This document shows, piece after piece, positions 50,407-59,348 of a DNA stretch of 64,000 nucleotides (positions are counted from its first letter, which is position 1; every line of letters starts with the position of its first letter). This DNA is from Bacteroidaceae bacterium (GTDB taxonomy: Bacteria > Bacteroidota > Bacteroidia > Bacteroidales > Bacteroidaceae). The stretch spans positions 62,001 to 126,000 of the forward strand of contig JAFRTL010000016.1 of NCBI GenBank assembly GCA_017427065.1, read 5' to 3'. The position numbers and the translations under genes are program-made. The notes under the pieces are model-generated. The model was not told the DNA's origin and searched no databases. It saw nothing but the letters and a program-made list of their open reading frames with translations.

Positions 50407-51285
50407 ATGATATTATCAATGACAGGATTCGGCCGTGCCGTAGCCGAACTACCAGACAAGAAGGTTAATGTTGAGATTCGCTCTCTCAATAGTAAAGCGT
50501 TGGATCTGACCACCCGTGTAGCCCCACTTTATAGGGAAAAAGAGATGGAAATCAGAGCAGAAATTGGTCAGGCATTAGAGCGTGGAAAAGTTGATTTCAG
50601 CCTTTGGATAGAGCAGAAGGAGGTTGCTTCTTCGGCTACTCCCATCAATCAGGATTTGGTGGCAAGTTACTATCAACGCATTAAATCCATTGCTGAGACT
50701 ACAGGCATTCCTGAACCATCAGATTGGTTCTATTTATTGCTCCGTATGCCCGATGTGCTGACAAAATCTGAAGTTGTGGAGCTCTCTGAAGAGGAGTGGG
50801 ACATTGTTCACGCTGCCATCACAGAAGCCATTCAGCATCTGATCGATTTCCGTCGTCAAGAAGGAGCTGCTTTGGAACAGAAATTCCGCGAGAAAATAGC
50901 CAATATCGGTAAACTGCTTCAAGAAGTTGAACCTTATGAGAAAGAACGTGTAAATGCGATTAAGGAACGCATACAGTCATCACTGGAGCAGAACTTGAAA
51001 GTGGAGTATGATAAGAACCGTTTCGAACAAGAATTGATTTTCTATATTGAGAAATTGGATATCAGTGAGGAAAAACAGCGTCTGTCTAATCATCTGAATT
51101 ACTTCATTACTACCTTGGAAGGGAAACCCGGACAAGGTAAGAAGTTGGGTTTCATCGCTCAGGAAATGGGACGTGAGATCAATACTTTGGGAAGTAAGAG
51201 CAATCAGGCGGAAATGCAGAACATCGTCGTACAGATGAAAGACGAATTGGAGCAAATAAAAGAACAGGTATTAAATGCTATGTAA
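50407..51285 (+). CDS. yicC: YicC family endoribonuclease
   Basis: A 292-residue protein of the YicC/YloC family, recently associated with RNA cleavage. It begins MILSMTGFGRAVAE, the family's invariant start. The C-terminal DUF1732 domain has LNYFITTLEGKPGQGKKLGF and QEMGREINTLGSKSNQAEM. yicC next to gmk is a widespread gene order; here gmk follows 1 base after the stop. Confidence 0.93.
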   Translation: MILSMTGFGRAVAELPDKKVNVEIRSLNSKALDLTTRVAPLYREKEMEIRAEIGQALERGKVDFSLWIEQKEVASSATPINQDLVASYYQRIKSIAETTGIPEPSDWFYLLLRMPDVLTKSEVVELSEEEWDIVHAAITEAIQHLIDFRRQEGAALEQKFREKIANIGKLLQEVEPYEKERVNAIKERIQSSLEQNLKVEYDKNRFEQELIFYIEKLDISEEKQRLSNHLNYFITTLEGKPGQGKKLGFIAQEMGREINTLGSKSNQAEMQNIVVQMKDELEQIKEQVLNAM

Positions 51286-51286
51286 T

Positions 51287-51886
51287 ATGGGAAAGCTGAT
51301 TATTTTTTCGGCACCTTCGGGATCTGGAAAGAGTACCATCATCAATTATCTGCTCACACAGGATTTAAACTTAGCCTTTTCGATATCGGCCACTAGTCGT
51401 CCTCCTCGAGGATCAGAGCAAAATGGTGTGGAGTATTTTTTCTTGACTCCAGAAGAATTTAAAGCGAAGATTGATGCTGATGAGTTTCTGGAATATGAAG
51501 AAGTCTATCCTGGACGTTTCTATGGAACACTGAAGAGTCAGGTAGAGGTGCAGTCGGCTCAGGGACAGACTGTTATATTCGACGTGGATGTGAAAGGTGG
51601 AGTGAATATCAAGAAGTTCTATGGTGACAGAGCTTTGTCTGTTTTCATACAACCGCCTTCTATCGAAGAGTTACGCCGTCGTTTAGAAAAGCGAGGAACA
51701 GATGCTCCAGAGGTGATTGATAGTCGTGTGAAACGTGCAGAATTTGAATTAAGCTATGCCCCTTTATATGATGTAGTCATTGTCAACGATGACTTACAGA
51801 CAGCCTTAGCAGAAGCTTTGGCCGTTGTAAAAAACTTTCTGAATGATGAAACGACCGAAGAACGACCTGTCTCCGAAGACGTATAA
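51287..51886 (+). CDS. gmk: Guanylate kinase
   Basis: Gmk phosphorylates GMP to GDP with ATP. From 51287 the protein has 199 residues. It has the P-loop FSAPSGSGKST, the GMP-binding segments SATSRPPRGSEQNGVEYFFL and YEEVYPGRFYGT, and LEKRGTDAPEVIDSRVKRA as the lid. An upstream ATG at 51275 lies inside yicC and is less typical of the family. The last 41 bases overlap the start of a small membrane-protein gene. Confidence 0.95.
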   Translation: MGKLIIFSAPSGSGKSTIINYLLTQDLNLAFSISATSRPPRGSEQNGVEYFFLTPEEFKAKIDADEFLEYEEVYPGRFYGTLKSQVEVQSAQGQTVIFDVDVKGGVNIKKFYGDRALSVFIQPPSIEELRRRLEKRGTDAPEVIDSRVKRAEFELSYAPLYDVVIVNDDLQTALAEALAVVKNFLNDETTEERPVSEDV

Positions 51887-52043
51887 GATACTCTATTATC
51901 TAAATATAGTGGTATCTGTTTGCTGCCTGATTATCGGTGGCTTCGATGTCTTTTTTCATGAATGGACAGGCGCGGCATGCATGTTTCTCATCTTTGGCTT
52001 TGCGGCATATAACGCCTATACTTTTCAAGACAGAATACACTGA
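51846..52043 (+). CDS. Small two-helix membrane protein between gmk and nadD
   Basis: A 65-residue frame starts inside the gmk 3' end (ATG at 51843 or 51846) and stops 5 bases before nadD, so it neatly fills the gap. It encodes a basic N-terminus ([13 protein letters not shown]) and two hydrophobic helices ([37 protein letters not shown]). Tight packing with both neighbours and a clean hydrophobic pattern support a real gene. No function is recognised. Confidence 0.6.
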   Translation: MKRPKNDLSPKTYKILYYLNIVVSVCCLIIGGFDVFFHEWTGAACMFLIFGFAAYNAYTFQDRIH

Positions 52044-52048
52044 AAGCG

Positions 52049-52612
52049 ATGAGAAAGAAGGTAGTCTTATATTTCGGTTCGTTTAATCCTTTGCATGTGG
52101 GGCATTTGGCATTAGCCAACTATGTCTGCGAATATGCAGAAATAGATGAACTGTGGTTTGTGGTCACCCCTCGAAATCCATTTAAGGAAGGGGCAGATCT
52201 GATGGATGACGACCTTCGTCTGGAAATGGTGAGACTGGCCACTGAGGATTATCCTCGTTTTCGTGTCTGCGATGCAGAATTTCATCTCACACGTCCTTCT
52301 TATACCATTCATACATTAGATTATCTGAATCAGCAGTATCCAGAGATAGATTTCATTTTGCTTATAGGTTCCGATAATTGGGAAGGTTTTAAAGGTTGGT
52401 ATCAAGCCGAACGAATCCTCAATGAATATGGCGTATTGATTTATCCGCGTCCGGATTATCCGATAGATGCAGAAACCTTACCGCCCAATATCTCTTTGAT
52501 TAATGCTCCTTTATTTGAAGTAAGCTCCACTTTTATTCGCGAAGCGATGAGTGAGGGAAAAGACGTGCGCTATTTTTTACATCCAGCGGTCTATAAGAAG
52601 CTGATGGAGTAA
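52049..52612 (+). CDS. nadD: Nicotinate-nucleotide adenylyltransferase
   Basis: NadD transfers AMP to nicotinate mononucleotide in NAD synthesis. The 187-residue protein shows the nucleotidyltransferase signature [17 protein letters not shown], then [18 protein letters not shown] and the C-terminal [18 protein letters not shown]. It is part of the run yicC-gmk-small membrane protein-nadD-hydrolase fusion with very small gaps. Confidence 0.95.
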   Translation: MRKKVVLYFGSFNPLHVGHLALANYVCEYAEIDELWFVVTPRNPFKEGADLMDDDLRLEMVRLATEDYPRFRVCDAEFHLTRPSYTIHTLDYLNQQYPEIDFILLIGSDNWEGFKGWYQAERILNEYGVLIYPRPDYPIDAETLPPNISLINAPLFEVSSTFIREAMSEGKDVRYFLHPAVYKKLME

Positions 52613-52614
52613 CC

Positions 52615-53700
52615 ATGGAAACTACCGCTACCACATATCCTCAATTAATGAACGGAAAGAAGATTCTCTACGTTCACGGTTTTGCATCCAGTGGAGCATC
52701 TGGAACGGTAAGAGGATTTCGTATGTTACTTCCTAAAACTCAGATTATTGCACCTGATCTTCCTGTCCGTCCTACCGAAGCGATGGAGTTACTGAAACGT
52801 GTGTGTGCGGAAGAAAACCCCGATTTGATTATCGGTTCTTCGATGGGAGGCATGTACACTGAAATGCTCCGAGGATACGACCGTATTTTGCTTAATCCTG
52901 CCTTTCAGATAGCCGACACTTTGCTCTCTAATAATAAAATAGGTAGGCAGGAGTTTTATAATGCCCGACAAGATGGCCAGAAAGACTTTCTGGTAACCAA
53001 AGGGTTGATTGCAGAATTCAGAGAGGTATGTAGTCAATGCTTCACAGAGATAACAGATGAAGAGCGAAACCGGGTATGGGGACTTTTCGGTACGAAAGAT
53101 CCATTGGTACATACGCACGATCTTTTTGCTGCGCATTATAAGAATGCCATTTGGTTTGATGGGGAGCATTTCATGAACGATCGCGTGTTACTTCGTTCCG
53201 TGATACCCGTTGTCCGTTGGATAGACGATCAGCAAGAACACCGGGAGCGTCCCATCCTTTTCATCGCTTTGGACGATACTTTGTCCGACAATTCTAATGA
53301 TTGGCGGAAGTTTTCGGAAGAAGATTTGCAAACATATGCTGGTAGATTGCATGATATGCCTGGATTTTTTGAGGCCTTAGAACCAATGTCTGCAGCGGTG
53401 AAAGCCTTTCAAACCTTTGCAGAAACGTATGATGTATACGTCATCAGCAGTATTCCGCCTACTAATCCATCCGCCCTCTCAGAGAAACAAAAATGGGTGG
53501 ATCGTTGGCTTGGTGTTCCTGCATACTATCGATTTATCATTACCAATCATAAGCAGTTGCTCTATGGCGACTATCTCATTGATGCGCATCAGACGAATGG
53601 CGCTTCTGATTTCATGGGTACTTTTCTGCATTTTGGTGAAGACCCTTATAAAACATGGGAAGATGTGATGGAATTCTTCTCCCGACTCGGTGGTCAGTAA
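52615..53700 (+). CDS. YqiA/YcfP-like alpha/beta hydrolase fused to a degenerate 5'-nucleotidase-like HAD domain
   Basis: A 361-residue two-domain protein. Residues about 10-205 are a small alpha/beta hydrolase of YqiA/YcfP type: ILYVHGFASSGASG, the nucleophile elbow GSSMGG (Ser76), FGTKDPLVHTHD and DGEHFM as the possible His. Residues about 212-355 resemble the deoxyribonucleotidase (NT5C) HAD fold: FIALDDTLSDNSNDW, YVISSIPPTNPSA and TNHKQLLYGDYLIDA. The first HAD aspartate, the nucleophile, is Ala218 here (AxDDT instead of DxDGT), so the HAD part is probably not a normal phosphatase. It begins 2 bases after nadD. Confidence 0.75.
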   Translation: METTATTYPQLMNGKKILYVHGFASSGASGTVRGFRMLLPKTQIIAPDLPVRPTEAMELLKRVCAEENPDLIIGSSMGGMYTEMLRGYDRILLNPAFQIADTLLSNNKIGRQEFYNARQDGQKDFLVTKGLIAEFREVCSQCFTEITDEERNRVWGLFGTKDPLVHTHDLFAAHYKNAIWFDGEHFMNDRVLLRSVIPVVRWIDDQQEHRERPILFIALDDTLSDNSNDWRKFSEEDLQTYAGRLHDMPGFFEALEPMSAAVKAFQTFAETYDVYVISSIPPTNPSALSEKQKWVDRWLGVPAYYRFIITNHKQLLYGDYLIDAHQTNGASDFMGTFLHFGEDPYKTWEDVMEFFSRLGGQ

Positions 53701-53727
53701 TCCTCCTTTTAACGTAGAAAAACTATT

Positions 53728-53799
53728 TTTCTAACTAGGGAATTATTTTTTCCTAACTAGAGAAAAAAAAAGAGTATCATTCAGGCATTCGGAATGCCT
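53728..53799. repeat. CTAACTAG direct pair and AGGCATTC hairpin
   Basis: Two direct copies of CTAACTAG (53731-53738 and 53753-53760), each preceded by a T run, are followed by a perfect short palindrome AGGCATTC-G-GAATGCCT (53783-53799). T-rich sequence follows. The CTAACTAG motif is shared with 17690-17723 and 1910-1917. It lies after the hydrolase fusion gene and may also act as its terminator. Confidence 0.6.
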
Positions 53800-53841
53800 A
53801 GAAAATTTTTTTCAATTTTTTGAAATTTTTTCTTCTAAATA

Positions 53842-53874
53842 TTTGGAAGTATGAAAATTATTTTTCTATCTTTG
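53842..53874 (+). promoter_or_regulatory. Promoter of the SPFH-Arc-DUF1648 operon
   Basis: TTTG (53842-53845), 21 bases, TATCTTTG (53867-53874), 55 bases before the SPFH gene start. Confidence 0.65.
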
Positions 53875-53929
53875 TGATATCAAAATAATATCAAAATAGA
53901 TAGATGTATAACTTTTAATAATAAACATT

Positions 53930-54889
53930 ATGGAAAACAAGGAATTTGCATTTTCAGGCTTTAGAATGAGTGGCTTTGCCATGTTGTTCTTGAATATTAT
54001 TCTGACATTAGGTTCTATCGCACTTATGGTTTATGGTATCATTATTGGTCTGTGGCCTTTTTTGGCTGGATTTATTCTGTTTGTCTGCTCTATGATCTTC
54101 TGGGCAGGTTTCATGATGCTGGAACCAAATGAGGCTCGTGTAGTGATGTTCTTCGGCAAATATCGTGGCACATTCACAAGACCTGGTTATCATTGGATCA
54201 ACCCGTTTACGAATACCAAGAAACTTTCTCTGCGTGCCCGTAACTTGGATGCTGAGCCTATCAAGGTAAATGATAAGATAGGTAATCCTGTGATGATAGG
54301 TCTGGTACTGGTGTGGAAGTTGAAAGATACTTACAAGGCCATGTTTGAAATCGATGCACAGACCATGGCTCAATCGAGCAAGGCTGGTAATGCCAATGAG
54401 ATAGGAAGTGCCTCTATGGTGAAAATCATGGATGCTTTGGAGAACTTCGTAAAGGTGCAGAGCGATGCAGCTCTTCGTCAGGTAGCTGGTCAGTATGCTT
54501 ACGATGATACGGATGGCGACTCAAAAGAAATCACCCTTCGTGACGGAAGTGATGAAATCAATAAGGAATTGGAGCGTAAGCTTGATGAGCGTCTGGATAT
54601 GGCAGGTATCGAAGTGGTAGAAGCTCGTATAAACTATCTGGCATACGCCCCGGAGATTGCAGCTGTGATGCTTCGCCGCCAGCAAGCAAGTGCTATCATT
54701 ACTGCTCGTGAGAAGATTGTGGAAGGAGCCGTTTCCATGGTGAAGATGGCACTCGACAAGCTTTCTGCAGAAGAGGTGGTAGAGTTGGATGACGACAAGA
54801 AAGCTGCGATGGTCAGCAATCTGATGGTGGTTCTTTGTGGTGATGATGCAGCACAGCCAGTTGTTAACACCGGAACATTGAATAATTGA
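53930..54889 (+). CDS. SPFH/band 7 membrane protein (stomatin/flotillin-like)
   Basis: A 319-residue membrane protein with two hydrophobic helices at about 14-55, then the SPFH domain (EARVVMFFGKYRGTFTRPGYHWINPF) and a helical region (IEVVEARINYLAYAPEIAAV) with MLRRQQASAIITAREKIVEG. Proteins of this class form large ring assemblies at the membrane and organise proteases or lipid domains. No NfeD partner is present. The last codons and stop fall in an ATTGA-type repeat. An Arc-like protein and a DUF1648 membrane protein follow in the operon. Confidence 0.9.
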   Translation: MENKEFAFSGFRMSGFAMLFLNIILTLGSIALMVYGIIIGLWPFLAGFILFVCSMIFWAGFMMLEPNEARVVMFFGKYRGTFTRPGYHWINPFTNTKKLSLRARNLDAEPIKVNDKIGNPVMIGLVLVWKLKDTYKAMFEIDAQTMAQSSKAGNANEIGSASMVKIMDALENFVKVQSDAALRQVAGQYAYDDTDGDSKEITLRDGSDEINKELERKLDERLDMAGIEVVEARINYLAYAPEIAAVMLRRQQASAIITAREKIVEGAVSMVKMALDKLSAEEVVELDDDKKAAMVSNLMVVLCGDDAAQPVVNTGTLNN

Positions 54890-54940
54890 TGATTGAATCT
54901 GTGAGTTCAATATCAATGTTCAATATCCAAACTAATAGAA

Positions 54941-55138
54941 ATGGCAACTAAAGAAAAAAGTAAGAGTTTCATCCTGCGCGTGGATGCGGAAACCATGAGC
55001 GCCATTGAAAAATGGGCAGCTGATGAGTTCCGCTCCACCAATGGGCAACTGCAATGGATTATCACAGAGGCATTGCGGAAAGCCAAACGTTTGCCCAAAA
55101 AGAAAGCATCAACAATAGAAGAGGAGGAGAGAGTATGA
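54941..55138 (+). CDS. Arc-like ribbon-helix-helix protein
   Basis: A 65-residue protein with a ribbon-helix-helix fold: strand SKSFILRVDAE, then helices TMSAIEKWAADEFRSTNGQL and QWIITEALRKAKR. The tail is basic then acidic. Such proteins bind DNA as dimers. It sits between an SPFH gene (51-base gap) and a DUF1648 gene whose start overlaps its stop by 4 bases (ATGA). It may autoregulate the operon. No toxin gene is adjacent, so I do not call it an antitoxin. Confidence 0.8.
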   Translation: MATKEKSKSFILRVDAETMSAIEKWAADEFRSTNGQLQWIITEALRKAKRLPKKKASTIEEEERV

Positions 55139-55668
55139 TCAACTTCAGTATTTTCAAGTTAAATGGCATTAGAAATAAAAAGGAATATGCCAGTGTCCGT
55201 CTACCTCGCACAATAGAGAGCACTATCTTTGATGCGTTCATCGTTCTGGAGATACTTGTTGCATGGCTTATTATGGCATGGCTTTATGTAAGGATTGACG
55301 TTGTTCCCACTCATTTCAATGCCATGGGAGAAGCCGATGCCTGGGGTAGTCATACGATGTTGATCTTTATGGCACTGATGGATGCTGTTGTCATGGGATT
55401 ATTGGCTTATAGTGCCTATCATCCTAAGTATATCAACACTCCTGTGAAGGTGGTCACAGAGGAACAACTTATGCTTAATGCCCGCATGGTTCGCATCATG
55501 GCTCTCATCATTGGTCTGCTTTTCATCCTCATTGCCATCAAGATGGGAGGCGCGATTTTTGGTATGAGTGATCCAGTCTTCGCCATGCTGATGCTTTGTT
55601 CTGTGGTGGCTTTAATTGGTGTGGCGATAGGATTTTCTATTTATGTCCATCTCAGAAGGCCAAGATGA
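55135..55668 (+). CDS. DUF1648 membrane protein
   Basis: A 177-residue membrane protein with four hydrophobic helices. The motif VVPTHFNAMGEADAWGS after the first helix is the DUF1648 signature, also seen in SdpI-like immunity proteins. The ATG at 55135 follows GAGGAGGAGAGAG, a strong ribosome site, and overlaps the Arc-like gene stop. The longer frame from 55054 overlaps that gene in another frame and is unlikely. Confidence 0.8.
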   Translation: MINFSIFKLNGIRNKKEYASVRLPRTIESTIFDAFIVLEILVAWLIMAWLYVRIDVVPTHFNAMGEADAWGSHTMLIFMALMDAVVMGLLAYSAYHPKYINTPVKVVTEEQLMLNARMVRIMALIIGLLFILIAIKMGGAIFGMSDPVFAMLMLCSVVALIGVAIGFSIYVHLRRPR

Positions 55669-55704
55669 CACAGTGCAATGATAATTATGACTAATCAACA
55701 TTTT

Positions 55705-55746
55705 AGCGGTTTCTTCTTGCATGATAAAGGAGAAACCGCTATTTTT
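55705..55746 (+). terminator. Terminator of the SPFH operon
   Basis: AGCGGTTTCT (55705-55714) pairs with AGAAACCGCT (55731-55740), followed by ATTTTT. It lies between the DUF1648 stop and the protease start at 55787, and excludes the longer start at 55721. Confidence 0.8.
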
Positions 55747-55786
55747 ACACCATTATTTTCGAATATCTAATTTAATTAACTGTCCT

Positions 55787-58189
55787 ATGAAGAAAGTTAT
55801 TATTGCACTTTGTCTTGCGATGGTGGTACTTACACCAGCTGCAGCAAAAAAGAAACCCAAGGAAGCTCCCAAGCCTCCAGAGAAAAAAGAAGTGAAAGCC
55901 CCTGTACGTCAAGGTTTATTCAACGTTCAGCATCAGAAAGACGATTGGATTTTCCAAGTACCCGATTCCTTGTTAGGACGATTGTTCCTTACCACTACAC
56001 GCTTTATCTCTACTCCTGTTGGCATAGAGACCTATGGCGGTGAGATGCTGACCAGTCAGGTCGTTTATTTTGAAAAGAGTAGTGATAAGTTGTTGCTTCG
56101 TGCATTGATGTTTGATTCTATGGCCGATGAAGGAGAAGAAATTGCCAAAGCCGTGAAGATCAGTGCAGAAGATCCTATCATCGCTTCTCTGAAGATAGAT
56201 TCTGTAAGCAGTGATAAGCTCTATTCCGTGAATGTTACCCGATTGTTCAACGGCGACAATGCTTCTTTCGGCATGAGTGATGCAGCAAAGCGTCGCAGTA
56301 ACCTTAGTGGCTTGCAAGCCGATCGTTCACTTATTGATACGGTGCTTACTTTCCCTATTAATACAGAGATTAAGACATACAAGACCTATGGTGTGACACA
56401 GCAGAACCGTTGGGAAGCAGGCCGTGCTACTGGTTCGGTGACTTTCCATCTTAACACATCGTTCGTACTGTTGCCAGAAAAGCCTATGCAAGGCAGATTG
56501 TTTGATCAGCGTGTAGGTTATTTCACCAATTCGCATCAGTATTATAGTGATGCTCAGCAGCGTACCAAGCGTCGTGCGTGGATTACCCGTTGGCGTCTGG
56601 AGCCAAAGAATGCAGAGGATGCTGCCCGTCAGAAACGTGGTGAATTAATAGAACCTGCCAAGCAGATTGTCTATTACATTGATCCTGCAACTCCCAAGCA
56701 GTGGCGCAAGTACCTTATCATGGGTGTGGAAGATTGGAATGCGGCTTTTGAGGAGGCTGGTTTCAAGAATGCCATCACTGCCAAGGAATGGCCAGAGAAC
56801 GACTCCACTATGAGTATGGAAGATGCCCGTTATTCTGTCATCCGCTATTTAGCTTCTCCGATTGCCAATGCCTACGGACCAAACGTACACGATCCTCGCA
56901 GTGGTGAGATAATCGAAAGTCACATTGGCTGGTATCATAATGTGATGTCATTGGTACACGACTGGTATATGGTACAGGCAGGTGCCGTGGATCCACGTGC
57001 CCGTAAGCAGGTGTTCGATGAGGAGTTGATGGGACAGCTTATTCGTTTTGTCAGCTCTCATGAGGTGGGCCATACCCTTGGACTTCGTCACAACAAAGGT
57101 GCCAGCAGTGCTACTCCAGTAGAAAAGATGCGTGACAAGGCTTGGGTGGAGGCCAATGGCCATACGTCTTCGATCATGGATTATGCACGTTTCAACTATG
57201 TAGCTCAGCCAGAAGATAATATCTCATGGGCAGGTCTCTTCCCACGTATCAACGACTATGACAAGTGGGCAATTAAGTGGGGTTACATGCCTGCAACTTC
57301 AACTGATCCTGAAGTGGATAAGTTGGCAATGAACAAGCTTATCATCCAGACGCTGGAGGGTAATCCTCGTCTGTGGTTTGGTGGAGAAGGTTATGATAAT
57401 GATCCACGTGCACAGAGCGAAGATCTTGGTGATGATGCAGTTTTGGCCAGTGAATATGGTATCAAGAATCTGAAACGCATTTTGCCTCAATTGCCACAAT
57501 GGACCTACGAAGAAGGTAATCAGGGAGATAATCTTGAAAGTGCCTACGATGCTGTGGTGAGTCAGCTTCGTCGCTATGCCGGTCATGTGGCCGCTTATGT
57601 AGGAGGCGTTTACATTACTTATAAGAGTGTGGAACAGTCGGGTGCCGTTTATGAACCAGAAACTAAGGCCACCCAGAAAGCTGCTCTAGCTTTTATTGAT
57701 CGTGAGATATTCAATGAACCTACATGGTTAAATGCCGACTATCTCAACCGCTTCACTCAAGATCCGCTGGGCAAGCTTAAAACCCTTCCTAATGGCGTGG
57801 TTGATCGGTTGGTTACAGCTTCCATGATGGCCAATATGGAGAAGTTTGCCACTTATGCCACCGAGCCTTATCTGCCAAGTGACTATGTGAAGGATCTTGT
57901 CAATATGATTTTCAAGGAAACGGCCAATGGTGCTAAAGTGAGTCCTTATCGTCGTTTTTTACAGACACGCACAGTGACCAAAGCCATTTCTGAGTGGCTT
58001 ACTAATGTGAACAGTGACGGTCGCCCATACCTTTATAATATGCTTACCAGCATTCAGAACCGTGTGCGTAATGCCCGTGCTGCCGATGAGGTTACCCGTG
58101 CCCATTATGCAAGTCTGGCCCAGCAGATCGCTGAGGCTTTCGAGCATCCTGAGCATCCGCAGCAGGGACAGCAAGGAGCTAGCAGATAA
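55787..58189 (+). CDS. Zinc-dependent metalloprotease (DUF5117/DUF4953 family)
   Basis: A large exported metalloprotease, 800 residues from the ATG at 55787. The signal peptide is MKKVIIALCLAMVVLTPAAA, followed by a Lys/Pro-rich linker. A DUF5118/DUF5117 N-terminal part precedes the catalytic DUF4953 domain, which has HEVGHTLGLRH at residues 425-435, the extended metzincin zinc motif, and a possible Met-turn in SSIMDYARF. The downstream part is helical with a Gln-rich end. Bacteroidetes carry several such proteins of unknown substrate. The stop overlaps the glycerate kinase start by one base. Confidence 0.9.
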   Translation: MKKVIIALCLAMVVLTPAAAKKKPKEAPKPPEKKEVKAPVRQGLFNVQHQKDDWIFQVPDSLLGRLFLTTTRFISTPVGIETYGGEMLTSQVVYFEKSSDKLLLRALMFDSMADEGEEIAKAVKISAEDPIIASLKIDSVSSDKLYSVNVTRLFNGDNASFGMSDAAKRRSNLSGLQADRSLIDTVLTFPINTEIKTYKTYGVTQQNRWEAGRATGSVTFHLNTSFVLLPEKPMQGRLFDQRVGYFTNSHQYYSDAQQRTKRRAWITRWRLEPKNAEDAARQKRGELIEPAKQIVYYIDPATPKQWRKYLIMGVEDWNAAFEEAGFKNAITAKEWPENDSTMSMEDARYSVIRYLASPIANAYGPNVHDPRSGEIIESHIGWYHNVMSLVHDWYMVQAGAVDPRARKQVFDEELMGQLIRFVSSHEVGHTLGLRHNKGASSATPVEKMRDKAWVEANGHTSSIMDYARFNYVAQPEDNISWAGLFPRINDYDKWAIKWGYMPATSTDPEVDKLAMNKLIIQTLEGNPRLWFGGEGYDNDPRAQSEDLGDDAVLASEYGIKNLKRILPQLPQWTYEEGNQGDNLESAYDAVVSQLRRYAGHVAAYVGGVYITYKSVEQSGAVYEPETKATQKAALAFIDREIFNEPTWLNADYLNRFTQDPLGKLKTLPNGVVDRLVTASMMANMEKFATYATEPYLPSDYVKDLVNMIFKETANGAKVSPYRRFLQTRTVTKAISEWLTNVNSDGRPYLYNMLTSIQNRVRNARAADEVTRAHYASLAQQIAEAFEHPEHPQQGQQGASR

Positions 58190-59319
58190 TGATGCGTTAC
58201 ATCATTGCCATAGATTCTTTCAAAGGATGCCTCACATCGACGGATGCTGCATTGGCAGTCGCCGAAGGCATTAGGAAGGTACAACCATCAGCAGAGATTC
58301 TTCAGATACCTGTTTCTGATGGAGGAGAGGGGATGCTTACAGCATTCCTCTCTGCTTTTCATGGAAAGCGTGTTACCATACTTGTTCACGATCCGTTGAT
58401 GCGTCCCATTTCTGCTTCTTATGGTATTTCAATGGATGGAGAAACTGCCATTATCGAAATGGCAGAAGCCAGTGGATTACAACTCCTTTCACAGGAAGAA
58501 CAGAATCCTCTATTAACAACGACATTTGGCACTGGCGAATTAATCTTGGATGCCTTGAAACGTCATTGCAGGCATTTCATCATCGGACTAGGAGGCAGTG
58601 CTACGACGGATGGCGGTGTAGGCATGCTTCAAGCACTTGGCATGAAATGTTATGACGAGCATGGTGTGCTTCTTGGAGTTGGAGGAGGAATGCTTAGTCA
58701 TATAGCATCAATAGATACTTCTGCATTGCATCCATTGTTACGAGAATGTCGTTTTACTTTAGCATCCGATGTCACAAACCCTCTTTGTGGCATACATGGG
58801 GCCGCTTACGTTTTTGGCCCACAGAAAGGAGCTACACCTACTATGGTACAACAGCTAGATGCTGGTCTCCAACATTGGGCATCTATATCGGGACATGAGA
58901 GAGAAGCATTACTTCCAGGAGCAGGAGCCGCCGGAGGTTTGGGCTTTTCTTTCTTGGCATTCCTACAGGCCAAGATGACATCAGGAATAGAGTTGTTGCT
59001 TGAATATCTGGCATTCTACAGATTATTGGATCAGGCAGATCTCGTTATTACTGGTGAAGGTAGTGCCGATTGTCAGACATTGATGGGCAAGCTTCCTAGT
59101 GGTATTCTTCGGCATGCGCAAAAGACCAATGTACCAGTATGGCTGTTGGCTGGCAAGATAGAACATCGTGACGAATTGCTTCGTGCAGGTTTCTCCAGAG
59201 TGGAGTGTATCAATCCTTCCGGTATGCCTTTGATTGAGGCCATGAAGCCCGAAATAGCAAAAAAGAACCTTTCTGAAACGATAAAGAGATTATTTGCTAC
59301 TTTTTTTAATGAAAAATAG
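58189..59319 (+). CDS. Glycerate kinase (GarK/GlxK type)
   Basis: A 376-residue class I glycerate 2-kinase that makes 2-phosphoglycerate from D-glycerate and ATP. Typical segments are IAIDSFKGCLTSTDAALAVA, PVSDGGEGMLTAF, GLGGSATTDGGVGMLQALG and ITGEGSADCQTLMGKLPSG. It can pair with the glycerate dehydrogenase-like gene at 2108-3064 in glycerate metabolism. The start overlaps the metalloprotease stop (TAATG), with a second ATG three bases on; coupling of two unrelated functions is likely just compact packing. Confidence 0.92.
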   Translation: MMRYIIAIDSFKGCLTSTDAALAVAEGIRKVQPSAEILQIPVSDGGEGMLTAFLSAFHGKRVTILVHDPLMRPISASYGISMDGETAIIEMAEASGLQLLSQEEQNPLLTTTFGTGELILDALKRHCRHFIIGLGGSATTDGGVGMLQALGMKCYDEHGVLLGVGGGMLSHIASIDTSALHPLLRECRFTLASDVTNPLCGIHGAAYVFGPQKGATPTMVQQLDAGLQHWASISGHEREALLPGAGAAGGLGFSFLAFLQAKMTSGIELLLEYLAFYRLLDQADLVITGEGSADCQTLMGKLPSGILRHAQKTNVPVWLLAGKIEHRDELLRAGFSRVECINPSGMPLIEAMKPEIAKKNLSETIKRLFATFFNEK

Positions 59320-59348
59320 CACAAAATGAAGCAGTGTTTGGCTAAATG

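Noticed and set aside
54941-55138. Toxin-antitoxin system
   Set aside because: The Arc-like protein could be an antitoxin, but neither neighbour resembles a toxin.
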